Assembly: GCA_016716605.1 (NCBI GenBank) | Contig: JADJWA010000001.1 | Coordinates: forward strand, 3,145,001 to 3,209,000 | Length of the DNA stretch: 64,000 nucleotides | Origin: Flavobacteriales bacterium | Lineage (GTDB): Bacteria; Bacteroidota; Bacteroidia; Flavobacteriales_F; PHOS-HE28 | Direction: 5' to 3' | Shown: one piece after another, positions 1 through 8,268 of the stretch | Layout: each line of letters opens with the position of its first letter | How positions within the stretch are numbered: position 1 is the stretch's first letter | Notes under the pieces: model-generated | What the model saw: only the letters and a program-made list of their open reading frames with translations | What the model was told of the DNA's origin: nothing | The model's database searches: none | Translations under genes and position numbers: made by a program

Positions 1-163
1 CAGCCTCTTTGCCACGCCAGTGCAAACGGTGCCATTCGCGCGCTGCCAGGGCCGCTATCACCAGGAAGAGCAGCGCTGTGACCTGATGCCCCGACCACGC
101 CGCGCCCAGCACCAGCGCCGCATACACGGCACCGCTGCCAGCGCGGATCGCGATCTCCTTCAC
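1..163 (-). CDS. cdsA: Phosphatidate cytidylyltransferase, N-terminal part (runs off left edge)
   Basis: Only the first ~54 codons are present. They encode a hydrophobic N-terminus with the pattern I-R-A-G-S-G-A-V-Y followed by two short membrane segments and an A-R-E-W-H motif, which matches the start of CdsA proteins, the enzymes that make CDP-diacylglycerol from phosphatidate and CTP in the inner membrane. I chose a GTG start at 163-161 because the upstream DUF2007 gene ends in a TGA that overlaps it (GTGA), the usual sign of translational coupling. The order rsfS, ftsH, DUF2007, cdsA is a common Bacteroidota arrangement and supports the call. The catalytic C-terminal half is outside the window, so the function rests on a short N-terminus plus context. 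Confidence 0.6.
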   Translation of the reverse strand, partial: MKEIAIRAGSGAVYAALVLGAAWSGHQVTALLFLVIAALAAREWHRLHWRGKEA

Positions 164-375
164 GCTTGGTCCGGTTTGCCCACTTCGTGAAGGGCGCGCA
201 GCAGATCGCCGCGGCGCACATGCACGGCAGCTTGCGCAAGCGGCGGGTAAGCGCTGGATCCGTTGTCGACCACGACGGCCTCGATCCCATGCTCCTCCAA
301 CCGACCGCGCACCAATTCCGCTTCAGCGCGCGATGCCGCTTGGAACACCGGTGCCCAGTCGGTGGCGGCGTGCAT
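160..375 (-). CDS. DUF2007-family small putative signal-transducing protein
   Basis: A 71-residue soluble protein. The pattern of an aromatic-Val-Phe strand (APVFQAAS), a helix containing AEAELVRGRLEEHGIEA, a hydrophobic strand VVVD and a C-terminal V-H-V-R-R-G-D-L-L-R-A-L segment is that of the DUF2007 domain, a small ferredoxin-like fold annotated as putative signal transducing. Its biochemical role is unknown. Its start overlaps the ftsH stop by one base (TGATG) and its stop overlaps the cdsA GTG start (GTGA), so it should be translated as part of the rsfS-ftsH-cdsA operon. Confidence 0.75.
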   Translation of the reverse strand: MHAATDWAPVFQAASRAEAELVRGRLEEHGIEAVVVDNGSSAYPPLAQAAVHVRRGDLLRALHEVGKPDQA

Positions 376-2402
376 CAGCCGGCTACTTGTTCGGAGGATT
401 CCGAGCTGCCCAGCGCCGGTGCATCGGTCGCAGGGACTGCCGGCGTGCCGTTGGTCTTGCCGTTGGCCGCAGGCGCGGCGACCTGGAAGGGGCGATTCCC
501 GAAGATCTTCTCCAGATCCTCCTTGAAGATCACCTCTTTCACCAACAGCTGGTTGGCCAGGGCGGTGAGCTTGTCCTTGTTCTCCGAGAGGATGCGCTTC
601 GCCCGCTGATACTGGCCCTCGATGATCTTGCTCACCTCCTCGTCGATGGTCTGCGAGGTCCGCTCGCTGTAGGGCTTGCCGAAGCTGTATTCGCTCTGGC
701 CGCTGCTGTCGTAGTAGCTCACATTGCCCAGCTTATCGTTCAGGCCATAGATGGTGACCATGGCATAGGCCTGCTTGGTCACCTTCTCCAGGTCGCTGAG
801 GGCGCCGGTGCTCACCTTGCCGTACATGACATCCTCCGCGGCGCGGCCACCGAGTGCGGCGCACATCTCATCGAGCATCTGCTCCGCCGTGGTGAGGTGG
901 CGCTCATCGGGCAGGTACCAGGCCGCACCGAGCGAGCGCCCGCGCGGCACGATGGTAACCTTCACCAGGGGCGAGGCATGCTCCACCAGCCAGCTCACGG
1001 TGGCGTGGCCGGCCTCGTGGTAAGCGATGGCCTTCTTCTCATCGTCGGTGATGATCTTGTTCTTCTTCTCCAAGCCGCCGATCACGCGGTCCACGGCGTC
1101 AAGGAAATCCTGCTTGGCCACCTCGGTCTTCTTCTTGCGCGCGGCGATGAGTGCGGCCTCGTTGCAGATGTTGGCCAGGTCCGCTCCGCTAAAGCCGGGC
1201 GTCTGGCGCGCGAGGAAGCTCACATCAACCGTCTTCTCGAGCTTCAAGGGCTTCAGGTGCACCTTGAGGATCGCCTCCCGCTCGTTGAGGTCGGGCATGT
1301 CCACGAAGATCTGGCGGTCGAAACGGCCCGGGCGCATCAAGGCGCGGTCGAGCACATCGGCGCGGTTGGTGGCGCCGATGAGGATCACGCCGCTGTTGGT
1401 GCCGAAGCCATCCATCTCGGTGAGCAGCTGGTTCAGCGTGTTCTCGCGCTCGTCGTTGGCGCCCATGCTCACGCTACGGCCGCGCGCGCGCCCGATGGCA
1501 TCGATCTCATCGATGAAGATGATGCTGGGCGCCTTTTCCTTGGCCTGCTTGAAGAGGTCGCGCACGCGGCTGGCGCCAACGCCCACGAACATCTCCACGA
1601 AGTCGGAGCCGCTGAGGCTGAAGAAGGGCACGCTGGCTTCGCCGGCAATGGCCTTCGCGAGCAGGGTCTTGCCGGTGCCCGGAGGCCCTACCAGCAGCGC
1701 GCCCTTGGGGATCTTGGCGCCGAGGTCGGTGTAGCGCTTGGGGGTCTTGAGGAAATCGACGATCTCCTGCAATTCCTCCTTCGCCTCAGAAAGCCCGGCC
1801 ACATCGTTGAAGGTGACGTTGGTGGTCTTGCCGCCCTCGAAGACCTGCGCCCGGCTCTTGCCGATGTTGAAGATCTGGCCGCCCGGACCGCCGCCGCCGC
1901 CGATGCGCCGCATCACGAAGATCCAGATGAGGATCATGGCGCCGAAGAGCACGATGTAATAGATGGCCTCGCGGCCCCAGTTCTCCTGCGTCTCGTACTC
2001 GTACGGGATGCCGTAGCGCTCTGCGTCGCGCACCAGGTCGTTCTTGTTCACATCGCTGGTGCCCGGATTGAAGGCGTAATGCGGCCCCGTGAGGCTCTCC
2101 CCGGTGAGGGTGCCGCCCTTGAGATTGGTCTTGTGCGGCTCGACCTTCAGGCTGTCCTTCTTGATGAAGACCTTCACCAGCTGCTCATTGAGGATCACGA
2201 TGCGCTCCACGTGGCCGCGCTCGGCCATCTGCTTGTACTTGGTGATCGTGGTCTTCTCAGCCTGCCCTCCGAATTGGAAGAGCTGGATGACCAGGATCAG
2301 CAGGATGATGATGCCGTAGATCCAATAGAAGTTGAAGGAGCGCTTGGGGCGCTCAGGCTTCGGCTTCGGGGCGTTATCCGTGCTGTTCTCCACGTTGTTC
2401 AT
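375..2402 (-). CDS. ftsH: ATP-dependent zinc metalloprotease FtsH
   Basis: A full-length (675 aa) membrane-anchored AAA+ protease that degrades misfolded and regulatory proteins at the inner membrane. Visible features in order: cytoplasmic N-terminus, TM1 about 25-44, a periplasmic domain, TM2 about 147-166, a Gly-rich linker, Walker A GPPGTGKT at 239-246, Walker B IIFIDEID at 294-301, the second region of homology with GATNRADVLD and RPGRFDR near 343-363, the zinc site HEAGH at 462-466, and the third ligand Asp of the SDLEK motif near 537. All catalytic residues are intact. The C-terminal tail is low-complexity (Ala/Pro/Ser). It lies 10 nt downstream of rsfS in the same operon. Confidence 0.98.
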   Translation of the reverse strand: MNNVENSTDNAPKPKPERPKRSFNFYWIYGIIILLILVIQLFQFGGQAEKTTITKYKQMAERGHVERIVILNEQLVKVFIKKDSLKVEPHKTNLKGGTLTGESLTGPHYAFNPGTSDVNKNDLVRDAERYGIPYEYETQENWGREAIYYIVLFGAMILIWIFVMRRIGGGGGPGGQIFNIGKSRAQVFEGGKTTNVTFNDVAGLSEAKEELQEIVDFLKTPKRYTDLGAKIPKGALLVGPPGTGKTLLAKAIAGEASVPFFSLSGSDFVEMFVGVGASRVRDLFKQAKEKAPSIIFIDEIDAIGRARGRSVSMGANDERENTLNQLLTEMDGFGTNSGVILIGATNRADVLDRALMRPGRFDRQIFVDMPDLNEREAILKVHLKPLKLEKTVDVSFLARQTPGFSGADLANICNEAALIAARKKKTEVAKQDFLDAVDRVIGGLEKKNKIITDDEKKAIAYHEAGHATVSWLVEHASPLVKVTIVPRGRSLGAAWYLPDERHLTTAEQMLDEMCAALGGRAAEDVMYGKVSTGALSDLEKVTKQAYAMVTIYGLNDKLGNVSYYDSSGQSEYSFGKPYSERTSQTIDEEVSKIIEGQYQRAKRILSENKDKLTALANQLLVKEVIFKEDLEKIFGNRPFQVAAPAANGKTNGTPAVPATDAPALGSSESSEQVAG

Positions 2403-2412
2403 CCGGTTTCGC

Positions 2413-2787
2413 TCAGGCTACATTCTCATAGGACGTGCGGGCCGCATCGCCCCAGAGCTCCTCGAGCGCATAATGGCCGCGGACATCGCGGTGGAACACA
2501 TGGACCACCACATCCACGTAATCGATCAGGATCCACTGGGCGTTGCGCTCGCCTTCGGTATGCCAGGGTTTCTCACCCGTGGCCTTGCGCACCGTCTCCA
2601 GCACCGATCGCGTGATGGCCTCCACCTGCGTATCCGAATCGCCGTGGCAGATCACCATGTGGCCGCAGACCGCGTTCTCCATCCCGCGAAGGTCCATGTG
2701 CACGAGCTCCCGGCCTTTGACCTCTTGGATGCCTTTGATCACGGCCTTCACCAAGCGGGCGTCGCTGGCGCCCTTCGTTTGCTTCAT
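2413..2787 (-). CDS. rsfS: Ribosome silencing factor RsfS
   Basis: A 124-residue RsfS/DUF143-family protein. In this family it binds ribosomal protein L14 (uL14) and blocks 30S-50S joining when translation must be slowed. Diagnostic stretches are the N-terminal helix ending in I-Q-E-V-K-G, the strand VCGHMVICHGDSDTQVEAI, the G-E-K-P-W-H-T-E-G motif and the terminal W-I-L-I-D-Y-V-D-V-V-V-H-V-F segment. I use the ATG at 2787; the open frame extends much further upstream but overlaps birA antisense and has no family similarity. It is the first gene of the rsfS-ftsH-DUF2007-cdsA operon, diverging from birA, and a TACCTTTG -7-like box sits 22 nt upstream of the start. Confidence 0.95.
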   Translation of the reverse strand: MKQTKGASDARLVKAVIKGIQEVKGRELVHMDLRGMENAVCGHMVICHGDSDTQVEAITRSVLETVRKATGEKPWHTEGERNAQWILIDYVDVVVHVFHRDVRGHYALEELWGDAARTSYENVA

Positions 2788-2792
2788 CCGGG

Positions 2793-2816
2793 TAGCTTTG
2801 TGAGCGCTCAAAGGTA
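2793..2816. promoter_or_regulatory. Divergent -7 boxes between rsfS and birA
   Basis: TAGCTTTG at 2793-2800 on the plus strand and TACCTTTG at 2816-2809 on the minus strand both match the Bacteroidota -7 consensus TAnnTTTG. They face opposite ways in the 84-nt rsfS/birA intergenic region. Neither has a perfect TTG 19 nt upstream, so the assignment rests on the -7 boxes and on their position. Confidence 0.5.
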
Positions 2817-2871
2817 GGTGCTGGCAGGCCCTTGAACGGGCCAGGCCCGCCCGCTTCCACGAGCGGCGCGC

Positions 2872-3630
2872 ATGCGGTTCGGACATCCCCTCTTCGAGTA
2901 TGACCAGCTGGCGAGCACGAATGCCGAGGCGGCTGCGGCGCTTGCGGTCGGCAGCGTTGCGCACGGGGCCGCGGTCTGGGCGCATTCCCAGACCGCAGGC
3001 GAAGGTCAGCGCGGGCGACCATGGCGCTCCCAGCCCGGGCTCGACCTCACCTTCAGCGTGGTGTGCGAACCCCGGGGCCTGCGGGCCGATCGCCAATTCG
3101 CGCTCAGCAAGGTGGCCGCGCTCGCGGTGTACGATGCCATCCGGCCCCATGTGCAGGACGATCTGCGCATCAAGTGGCCGAACGACCTGCTCGTGGCGCA
3201 GCGCAAGGTGGCCGGCATCCTCATCCGCAACGAATTGAGCGGAGACCGGGTGTCCAGCTGCATCATCGGCATCGGCCTGAATGTGAACAGCACTGTATTC
3301 GACCCCGACCTGGTGGCCACCAGCCTCCGGAACGAATGCGGCCAGGAACTGGAACGGCGCACGGTGCTGATGGCGGTGCTCGATCGCCTGAGCCATTGGT
3401 ACGGCAAATGGCAGCAGGCACCCGACGAGGGCTTGGTTAGCTACAGCGACCGCCTGTGGACGCGCGGACGGTGGGCCCCCATGCTCCTCGATGGCCAAGC
3501 CATCACCGCCCGGGCCCTCGATGTGGATGAACTGGGCCGATTGCTGGTGGAAACGGAGGATGGCACCGTGGCCGCCTATGGCCTGGACCGGCTCCGATTC
3601 GCTCCGCGCAGCACCGGCTTGCAGGGCTGA
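2872..3630 (+). CDS. birA: Biotin--[acetyl-CoA-carboxylase] ligase (BirA, no DNA-binding domain)
   Basis: A 252-residue biotin protein ligase that activates biotin as biotinyl-AMP and attaches it to the carrier lysine of acetyl-CoA carboxylase or similar enzymes. The N-terminus has the Q-L-A-S-T-N motif; the adenylate-binding loop is GEGQRGRPW at 43-51, followed by KWPND at 101-105, KVAGILI and the IIGIGLNVN strand. The length and start show it lacks the N-terminal HTH of repressor-type BirA, so it should be a class I (enzyme-only) ligase. It diverges from rsfS, and the rpmH promoter -33 element lies in its last codons. Confidence 0.95.
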   Translation: MRFGHPLFEYDQLASTNAEAAAALAVGSVAHGAAVWAHSQTAGEGQRGRPWRSQPGLDLTFSVVCEPRGLRADRQFALSKVAALAVYDAIRPHVQDDLRIKWPNDLLVAQRKVAGILIRNELSGDRVSSCIIGIGLNVNSTVFDPDLVATSLRNECGQELERRTVLMAVLDRLSHWYGKWQQAPDEGLVSYSDRLWTRGRWAPMLLDGQAITARALDVDELGRLLVETEDGTVAAYGLDRLRFAPRSTGLQG

Positions 3631-3648
3631 ACGAAAGGGCTACATTTG
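3619..3648 (+). promoter_or_regulatory. rpmH promoter (TTG-N19-TACATTTG)
   Basis: TTG at 3619-3621, exactly 19 nt, then TACATTTG at 3641-3648. This is a full match to the Bacteroidota primary-sigma promoter (TTG / 19 / TAnnTTTG). It lies 26 nt upstream of the rpmH ATG, and its -33 element overlaps the last birA codons. Confidence 0.8.
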
Positions 3649-3674
3649 CCGCCCTTAACGAAACCGAGCAGGCC

Positions 3675-3833
3675 ATGAAGCGCACCTATCAGCCCAGCAA
3701 ACGCAAGCGGATCAACAAGCACGGATTCCGTGAGCGCATGAGCTCCGCCTCCGGGCGCGCCGTGCTGGCCAGCCGCCGCAAGCAAGGCCGCCACAAACTC
3801 ACCGTGAGCGACGAGAAGGTAGGCGCGAAGTAG
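3675..3833 (+). CDS. rpmH: 50S ribosomal protein L34
   Basis: A 52-codon gene encoding the very basic L34 protein of the large ribosomal subunit. The N-terminus MKRTYQPSKRKR, the following N-K-H-G-F-R-E-R-M and the A-S-G-R-A-V-L-A-S-R-R-K-Q-G-R motif are the L34 signature. The length is normal for Bacteroidota. It has its own strong promoter and is followed by a hairpin at 3852-3877, so it is probably transcribed alone. The usual neighbours rnpA and dnaA are not nearby. Confidence 0.97.
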   Translation: MKRTYQPSKRKRINKHGFRERMSSASGRAVLASRRKQGRHKLTVSDEKVGAK

Positions 3834-3851
3834 CACGCACCAGACATCCGT

Positions 3852-3877
3852 GAAGGGCTGCCCATGGGCGGCCCTTC
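3852..3877. terminator. Hairpin terminator between rpmH and the convergent hydrolase gene
   Basis: An inverted repeat GAAGGGCTGCC / GGCGGCCCTTC around a tiny central loop gives a long GC-rich stem with one G-T wobble, lying between two convergent genes. There is no strong T tract, so bidirectional termination is inferred from position and stem strength. Confidence 0.6.
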
Positions 3878-3878
3878 T

Positions 3879-4721
3879 TCATTCCAGCCACTCCTTGCCC
3901 CGCCACGCCTGCGCCAGGGCCTCGGCCAGTTCGGTGGTGAGCAGCACGTGGCCGAAGGGCAGTTGCCGCTGCCTGATCAACTCGGGAGCGAAACGAGTGA
4001 GCTTGCTGCCCAAGGCCGGCGGGATCACCCGGTCGTGCGTGCCGAAGAACAGGTCGATCGGCAGCCGGTGCTTCATGGCATGGTCCGCCACCAGCCCAAG
4101 ATCGGGCTCGATCCGGCGGTAGCTCAGCCATACATCGTGCACGAGCTGCCGCTTGGCGCGGCTATCGGTCTGTCCCTTCAGGAAGCGGTGCATGCGCTCA
4201 TTCATCAGCCGCAGCGAGCGCAACGCATCCATCACGAAGTGGACCCGCTGCGGGTGCTTCACGAAACGCTTGTATGCCCAGCGGCCCATGCGCGATGCCG
4301 CCAACCCACGGTACCACGGACGGGTCTTCAGCCCATCGGGCGCTGCCAGGAAAAGCTGGTTGAAGCGCTCCGGGATACGCTCGACCAAGCTGAGCGCCAA
4401 TCGGCCGCCTAAGCTGTAGCCCAGCAGGGTGGCACGTCCGGCACCCTGCGAATCGAGGAAGGCCGCGAAGAAGCCGGCGATCTCCGAGGGCAGGAAAGGC
4501 GTGTCGGCGCGCTCCGGGTATCCGGGGCTCATGCCGTGGAAGTGCAGGTCGAAGGCGTAGATGGTGAAGCGTTCGCCGAGGGCGCTTTCGAGCACGTGGA
4601 AATCGGCGCTGGTGCGGCCGAAACCGTGCAGGGCGATCATGGGCTCGGGGCCGCTGCCATACACCCGGTAGGCCAGGGTGGTTCCGTGCGTGAAGTAGCG
4701 GAGGGGCCTCTCAGGATGCAC
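3879..4721 (-). CDS. Alpha/beta-fold hydrolase
   Basis: A 280-residue cytosolic alpha/beta hydrolase of unknown substrate. Seen in the sequence: oxyanion motif LHGFG near 31-35, nucleophile elbow GYSLGG with Ser about 103, an acid Asp in FFGTHDRVIP and a C-terminal His in FGHVLL, giving a complete Ser-Asp-His triad with a helical cap between. I place the start at the GTG at 4721-4719, because the fold begins just after it (RYFTHGTTLAYRVYG) and a promoter ends 4 nt upstream; the longer upstream frame is antisense to the next gene. If the promoter is right, the mRNA would be nearly leaderless. An esterase or lipase-like role is possible but not shown. Confidence 0.8.
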   Translation of the reverse strand: MHPERPLRYFTHGTTLAYRVYGSGPEPMIALHGFGRTSADFHVLESALGERFTIYAFDLHFHGMSPGYPERADTPFLPSEIAGFFAAFLDSQGAGRATLLGYSLGGRLALSLVERIPERFNQLFLAAPDGLKTRPWYRGLAASRMGRWAYKRFVKHPQRVHFVMDALRSLRLMNERMHRFLKGQTDSRAKRQLVHDVWLSYRRIEPDLGLVADHAMKHRLPIDLFFGTHDRVIPPALGSKLTRFAPELIRQRQLPFGHVLLTTELAEALAQAWRGKEWLE

Positions 4722-4725
4722 GGGC

Positions 4726-4755
4726 CAAAGTTGGCACCGCGTGCAATGCCCCCAA
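4726..4755 (-). promoter_or_regulatory. Promoter of the alpha/beta hydrolase gene
   Basis: On the minus strand TTG (4755-4753), exactly 19 nt, then CAACTTTG (4733-4726), one mismatch from TAnnTTTG. The -7 box ends 4 nt before the GTG start, so the transcript may have little or no leader. Confidence 0.5.
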
Positions 4756-4760
4756 ATTCG
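4731..4760 (+). promoter_or_regulatory. Possible promoter of the TPR-like gene, overlapping the opposite promoter
   Basis: On the plus strand TTG (4731-4733), 19 nt, then CAAATTCG (4753-4760), a weak match to TAnnTTTG. Its -33 element lies within the -7 box of the opposite promoter and vice versa, so the two would compete for RNA polymerase if both are real. Confidence 0.3.
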
Positions 4761-4808
4761 CCACCGGACCGAAGCAACCGGCACCGGGGTCCGGCGGTCA
4801 ACTGAAGC

Positions 4809-5507
4809 ATGCGCGGCATCTCGATCCTCTTCATCTGCATGGCCTCGAGCCTGAGCGCGCAGCACCTCAGCTACGAGGAATGGCTGCACCGTGCCATGGC
4901 CGATATGCGCATGGCCCCGCGCTACGGCGACCGCGAAAAGAGCGCCGCGCAGCGATCCACGGATGCCGAATTCGTGAGGTCGGTGCTGGCCGTTGACCCC
5001 GTGCCGCGCAGCGCCTCCGACCGCCTGATCCAGCACGGATCGTCGCTGCTTGCGGGCGGAGACATGGTGCAATCGATGATGCGCTTCAATCAGGCCTGGC
5101 TCGTGGACAGCACCAACGCCGACAGCTACTGGGGCTTCGGGAACTACTTCCTCGCGCTCGACCGGCCGGCCGTGGCCCTGCAATGGTTCAAGCGCGGCGC
5201 TGAGCTGGACCCCACCCACGTGCGCTCGCTGCTGGGGCTGGCCGTTGCCGCCCTGGCCGAGCAATACGCCACACGTGCCGGGAACCCTGCGCATGCCGAT
5301 GAGCTGGTCTCCGCTGCGTTGACCGTTCTCCTGCGCGCCGAGGAGCTCGCGCCCAACGACCCGGCCATCGTGTACCGATTGGCCGTATGCCACATGATCC
5401 GCGGGGAGTGCGAACAGGCACGGAAGCAGCATCAGCGCTGCCTGGGGCTTCCAGGGTACACGGTGGATCCCGGTTTCGAGGAACAGCTCCGGGCCAAGTG
5501 CCCCTGA
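4809..5507 (+). CDS. Secreted TPR-like protein (paralog of 7509-8216)
   Basis: A 232-residue protein with an N-terminal signal peptide ending near S-L-S-A-Q (about residue 17). The middle has helix-pair repeats of TPR type: GGDMVQSMMRFNQAWLVDS, then S-Y-W-G-F-G-N-Y-F-L-A-L, then A-L-Q-W-F-K-R-G-A-E-L-D-P, and a last repeat around APNDPAIVYRLAVCHMIRG. It is clearly related to the protein at 7509-8216: both start with a short signal peptide and a SYEEW/SFDEW motif and share the M-R-F-N-Q/E-A-W-L repeat. The function is unknown. A periplasmic or cell-surface scaffold role is inference. Confidence 0.75.
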   Translation: MRGISILFICMASSLSAQHLSYEEWLHRAMADMRMAPRYGDREKSAAQRSTDAEFVRSVLAVDPVPRSASDRLIQHGSSLLAGGDMVQSMMRFNQAWLVDSTNADSYWGFGNYFLALDRPAVALQWFKRGAELDPTHVRSLLGLAVAALAEQYATRAGNPAHADELVSAALTVLLRAEELAPNDPAIVYRLAVCHMIRGECEQARKQHQRCLGLPGYTVDPGFEEQLRAKCP

Positions 5508-5552
5508 CCCGCCGTTGGCCGCGAACCGGTACTTTGCGGGGCCCCGATCATC

Positions 5553-7463
5553 ATGCGCTCACTCACATTCCTCTTCGTCCTCCTCCCGGCTTTCGCCCAC
5601 GCGCAAACCCCTTGCGTGAACGGCTTCGCAGGCCCCTACCCGTGCAGCAACATCGACCTGATGGCGCAGCTCTCGCTCGCGCAACTGGGCACCGTGACCA
5701 GCATCGCCGACCTCTGGGGATGGACCGACCCGCTCACCGGCCATGAGTACGCGATCGTGGGTGGCCGCACGGGCACTGCATTCGTGGACATCAGCTCCGC
5801 CACCGCCCCGGTGCTCATCGGCTTCCTCCCTTCGCACAACAACGTGGCCTCGCTCTGGCGCGACGTGGATACGCACGGCGATTGGTGCTTCATCGGCAGC
5901 GAGGCCGCCGGGCATGGCCTTCAGGTCTTCGACCTCACGCGGCTCCGCGATGTCACCGTCCCGCCGGAGACCTTCACCGCCGATGCGCGCTTCGGGGGCT
6001 TCGGCAACAGCCACACCATCTTCGCGGATAAGACCGAGCCCTACGTGTACGCCGTGGGCACCAACATCGCCAGCGGCGGGCTGGTGGTGGTGAACGTGAG
6101 CAACCCGCTGGTGCCCACCCTTGCCGGCACCTTCCCTTTCGAGGGCTACATCCACGAGAATGCCGTGTTCCACTACAACGGTCCGGATGCGGAGCACGTG
6201 GGCAAGCACATCAGCTTCAACTTCCACATCCAGGCCAATGATCGCGTGAGCATCGTGGATGTGACCGACAAGACCGACATGGAATTGATCAGCATCACGC
6301 CGCCCTACACCAGCCCCAGCCTCTGCCACCAAGGCTGGCTCACCGAGGACCACCGCTACCTGCTGATGAACGACGAGGGCGATGAGAACACCTATAATTA
6401 CAATACCCGCACCCACATCTTCGACGTGCAGGACCTCGACGCGCCCGTGTACCTGGGCCACTTCAGCGGACCGAACCCCAGCTTCGACCACAACCTGTAC
6501 GTGCACCGCAACCTGGTCTGGGAAGCCAACTACACCAGCGGCCTGCATGTGCTCGATGCCGCGAACGTGGGCAGCGGCCAGCTCAGCCTGTCCGCCTGGT
6601 TCGACACATACCCGGCCAACAACAACAAGAGCTACAACGGCACCTGGGGGAATTACCCCTACTTCCCCAGCGGGAACGTCCTCATCAGCAGCATCGCCGA
6701 GGGCCTCTTCATCGTGAAGCCGCGGCTTTCCCTCCGCGTAAGAGCCTTGCTCGATGGGCCTTTCGATGAGGATACGGGCCTGATGCACGATTCGCTGCGC
6801 GTAAAAGGACTGCTGCCCTTCACCGAGCCTTACACCGCAATCGGCTATGCGCATGCGGGCGGCGGAGGCGCGGAGACCACCTCTCCCGCTGCGCTGACGA
6901 CCAGCGGCCCCGATGCGATCGTGGACTGGGTGGTGCTGGAGCTGCGCGATCCCGCCGATCCGTCGAGCGTGCTGGCCACGCGCAGCGCACTCATCCAGCG
7001 CGACGGCGACATCGTGGGCGCCGACGGCAGCTCTCCGGTGCAATTCAGCCTGAAGCCCGGCCCCTACCATGTGGCCGTGCGCCACCGCAATCACCTGGGC
7101 GTGATGACCGCCGCGCCGGTGGAGGTGAGCGTGGCCCTGCGCAGCTACGACCTCAGCGATGCAAGCACCGCGCTCTATGGCATCTCCGCCACCAAGCCCA
7201 TGGGTCCGGTGAATCTGCTATGGGCCGGCGATTGCCTGCGCAATGGCATCCTGAGCTACATCGGCGACCAGAACGACCGCGACCCCATCCTCATCGCCAT
7301 CGGCGGAAGCACGCCCACGGCAACGGCCACTGGCTACCTGGGCACCGATACCAACATGGACGGCACCGTGCGCTACACCGGCACCGGCAACGACCGCGAC
7401 CCCATCCTGGTGAACATCGGCGGCAGCGTGCCCACCGCCACGCGCAACCAGCAATTGCCGTGA
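5553..7463 (+). CDS. Choice-of-anchor B family surface protein with C-terminal QLP module
   Basis: A 636-residue secreted protein. Signal peptide at 1-18 (ends A-H-A-Q). Residues about 25-390 look like the choice-of-anchor B domain, a beta-propeller-like repeat region with the motifs L-W-G-W-T-D-P, H-E-Y-A-I-V-G, F-G-N-S-H-T-I, H-Q-G-W-L-T-E-D and F-D-H-N-L-Y-V. Residues about 395-636 are a separate module found at the C-terminus of three other proteins in this window. It contains G-Y-A-H-A-G-G-G-G, R-H-R-N-H-L-G-V-M-T and two Asp-rich repeats (DRDPILIAIGG and DRDPILVNIGG), and ends in QLP. No canonical T9SS domain follows, so the module itself may direct sorting or anchoring; that is inference. 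It lies between the two TPR-like paralogs. Confidence 0.85.
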   Translation: MRSLTFLFVLLPAFAHAQTPCVNGFAGPYPCSNIDLMAQLSLAQLGTVTSIADLWGWTDPLTGHEYAIVGGRTGTAFVDISSATAPVLIGFLPSHNNVASLWRDVDTHGDWCFIGSEAAGHGLQVFDLTRLRDVTVPPETFTADARFGGFGNSHTIFADKTEPYVYAVGTNIASGGLVVVNVSNPLVPTLAGTFPFEGYIHENAVFHYNGPDAEHVGKHISFNFHIQANDRVSIVDVTDKTDMELISITPPYTSPSLCHQGWLTEDHRYLLMNDEGDENTYNYNTRTHIFDVQDLDAPVYLGHFSGPNPSFDHNLYVHRNLVWEANYTSGLHVLDAANVGSGQLSLSAWFDTYPANNNKSYNGTWGNYPYFPSGNVLISSIAEGLFIVKPRLSLRVRALLDGPFDEDTGLMHDSLRVKGLLPFTEPYTAIGYAHAGGGGAETTSPAALTTSGPDAIVDWVVLELRDPADPSSVLATRSALIQRDGDIVGADGSSPVQFSLKPGPYHVAVRHRNHLGVMTAAPVEVSVALRSYDLSDASTALYGISATKPMGPVNLLWAGDCLRNGILSYIGDQNDRDPILIAIGGSTPTATATGYLGTDTNMDGTVRYTGTGNDRDPILVNIGGSVPTATRNQQLP

Positions 7464-7508
7464 GCGATGGCCCGATCATTGCCAACTTCGCCGCACTTGA
7501 ATCGAACC

Positions 7509-8216
7509 ATGAGAACACTCGCCGCCTTCACGCTCGCGCTCCTCTCCTTCCCCGCTTCCGCCCAGCTGCTCTCCTTCGATGAATGGTACGCGCGCGCGGA
7601 CCAGGACCCCTACCTGAAGCCGCGCTTCGGCGACTACGGCCCCGAGGTGGTGAACAACACGGTGGACGAGGACATCTTCACCGTGATCATGAACAACCGC
7701 AACCGCCAGCGCGCGCTGAGCGACAGCTTGTGCAAACTCGGCTTCGAGCGGCTGAAGAAGAACGACCACGTTTCAGCGATGAAGCGCTTCAACGAGGCCT
7801 GGCTGGCCATGCCGATCAATCCCGAGGCGCACCGGGCCTTCGGCGCCTTCTTCCGCAGCATGAAGCGCCCCCTGGAGGCGCACGAGAATTACCAGATGGG
7901 CATCGCGGTGGACAGCACCTACGCGCCGCTGCTGAAGGAAGAGGCCGATGTGTACATGGAGCAGCGCTACCACATGCAGCAGGAAGGCCGCGACAAGAAA
8001 GCCGAGGAGTTCACGCTGAAGGCCCTGGACCTCTACAAGCGCGCCTACCGCCGCATGGGCAAGGACCCCGATGTGACCTACCGCCTCTTCGAGTGCTACA
8101 CGCTCACGCTGAACTGCCCCAAGGCCTGGGAGTTCCACGATAAGGTGGTGGCCATGGGCGAGAAGAGCGTGGAGGATGTGTACCTGAATAAGCTGAAGGC
8201 GCACTGTGTTCGGTGA
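7509..8216 (+). CDS. Secreted TPR-like protein (paralog of 4809-5507)
   Basis: A 235-residue protein. I start at the ATG at 7509, which gives a proper signal peptide (ends F-P-A-S-A-Q); the in-frame ATG 14 codons upstream does not. Helical repeats include DHVSAMKRFNEAWLAMP, EAHRAFGAFFRSMKRP and a C-terminal region P-D-V-T-Y-R-L-F-E-C-Y. It shares layout and motifs with 4809-5507 and lies directly downstream of the choice-of-anchor B gene in the same direction. No enzymatic motif is visible. The role is unknown. Confidence 0.75.
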   Translation: MRTLAAFTLALLSFPASAQLLSFDEWYARADQDPYLKPRFGDYGPEVVNNTVDEDIFTVIMNNRNRQRALSDSLCKLGFERLKKNDHVSAMKRFNEAWLAMPINPEAHRAFGAFFRSMKRPLEAHENYQMGIAVDSTYAPLLKEEADVYMEQRYHMQQEGRDKKAEEFTLKALDLYKRAYRRMGKDPDVTYRLFECYTLTLNCPKAWEFHDKVVAMGEKSVEDVYLNKLKAHCVR

Positions 8217-8268
8217 GGCCCCGAAGCGATCCCTTCGACCAGGGCATTCCATCGGACCGGGGCGATGA

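Noticed and set aside
333..2615. A 760-codon open frame on the strand opposite ftsH
   Set aside because: It is the antisense shadow of ftsH: GC-rich codon use leaves the opposite frame open. The product is low-complexity His/Leu/Ala with no domain.
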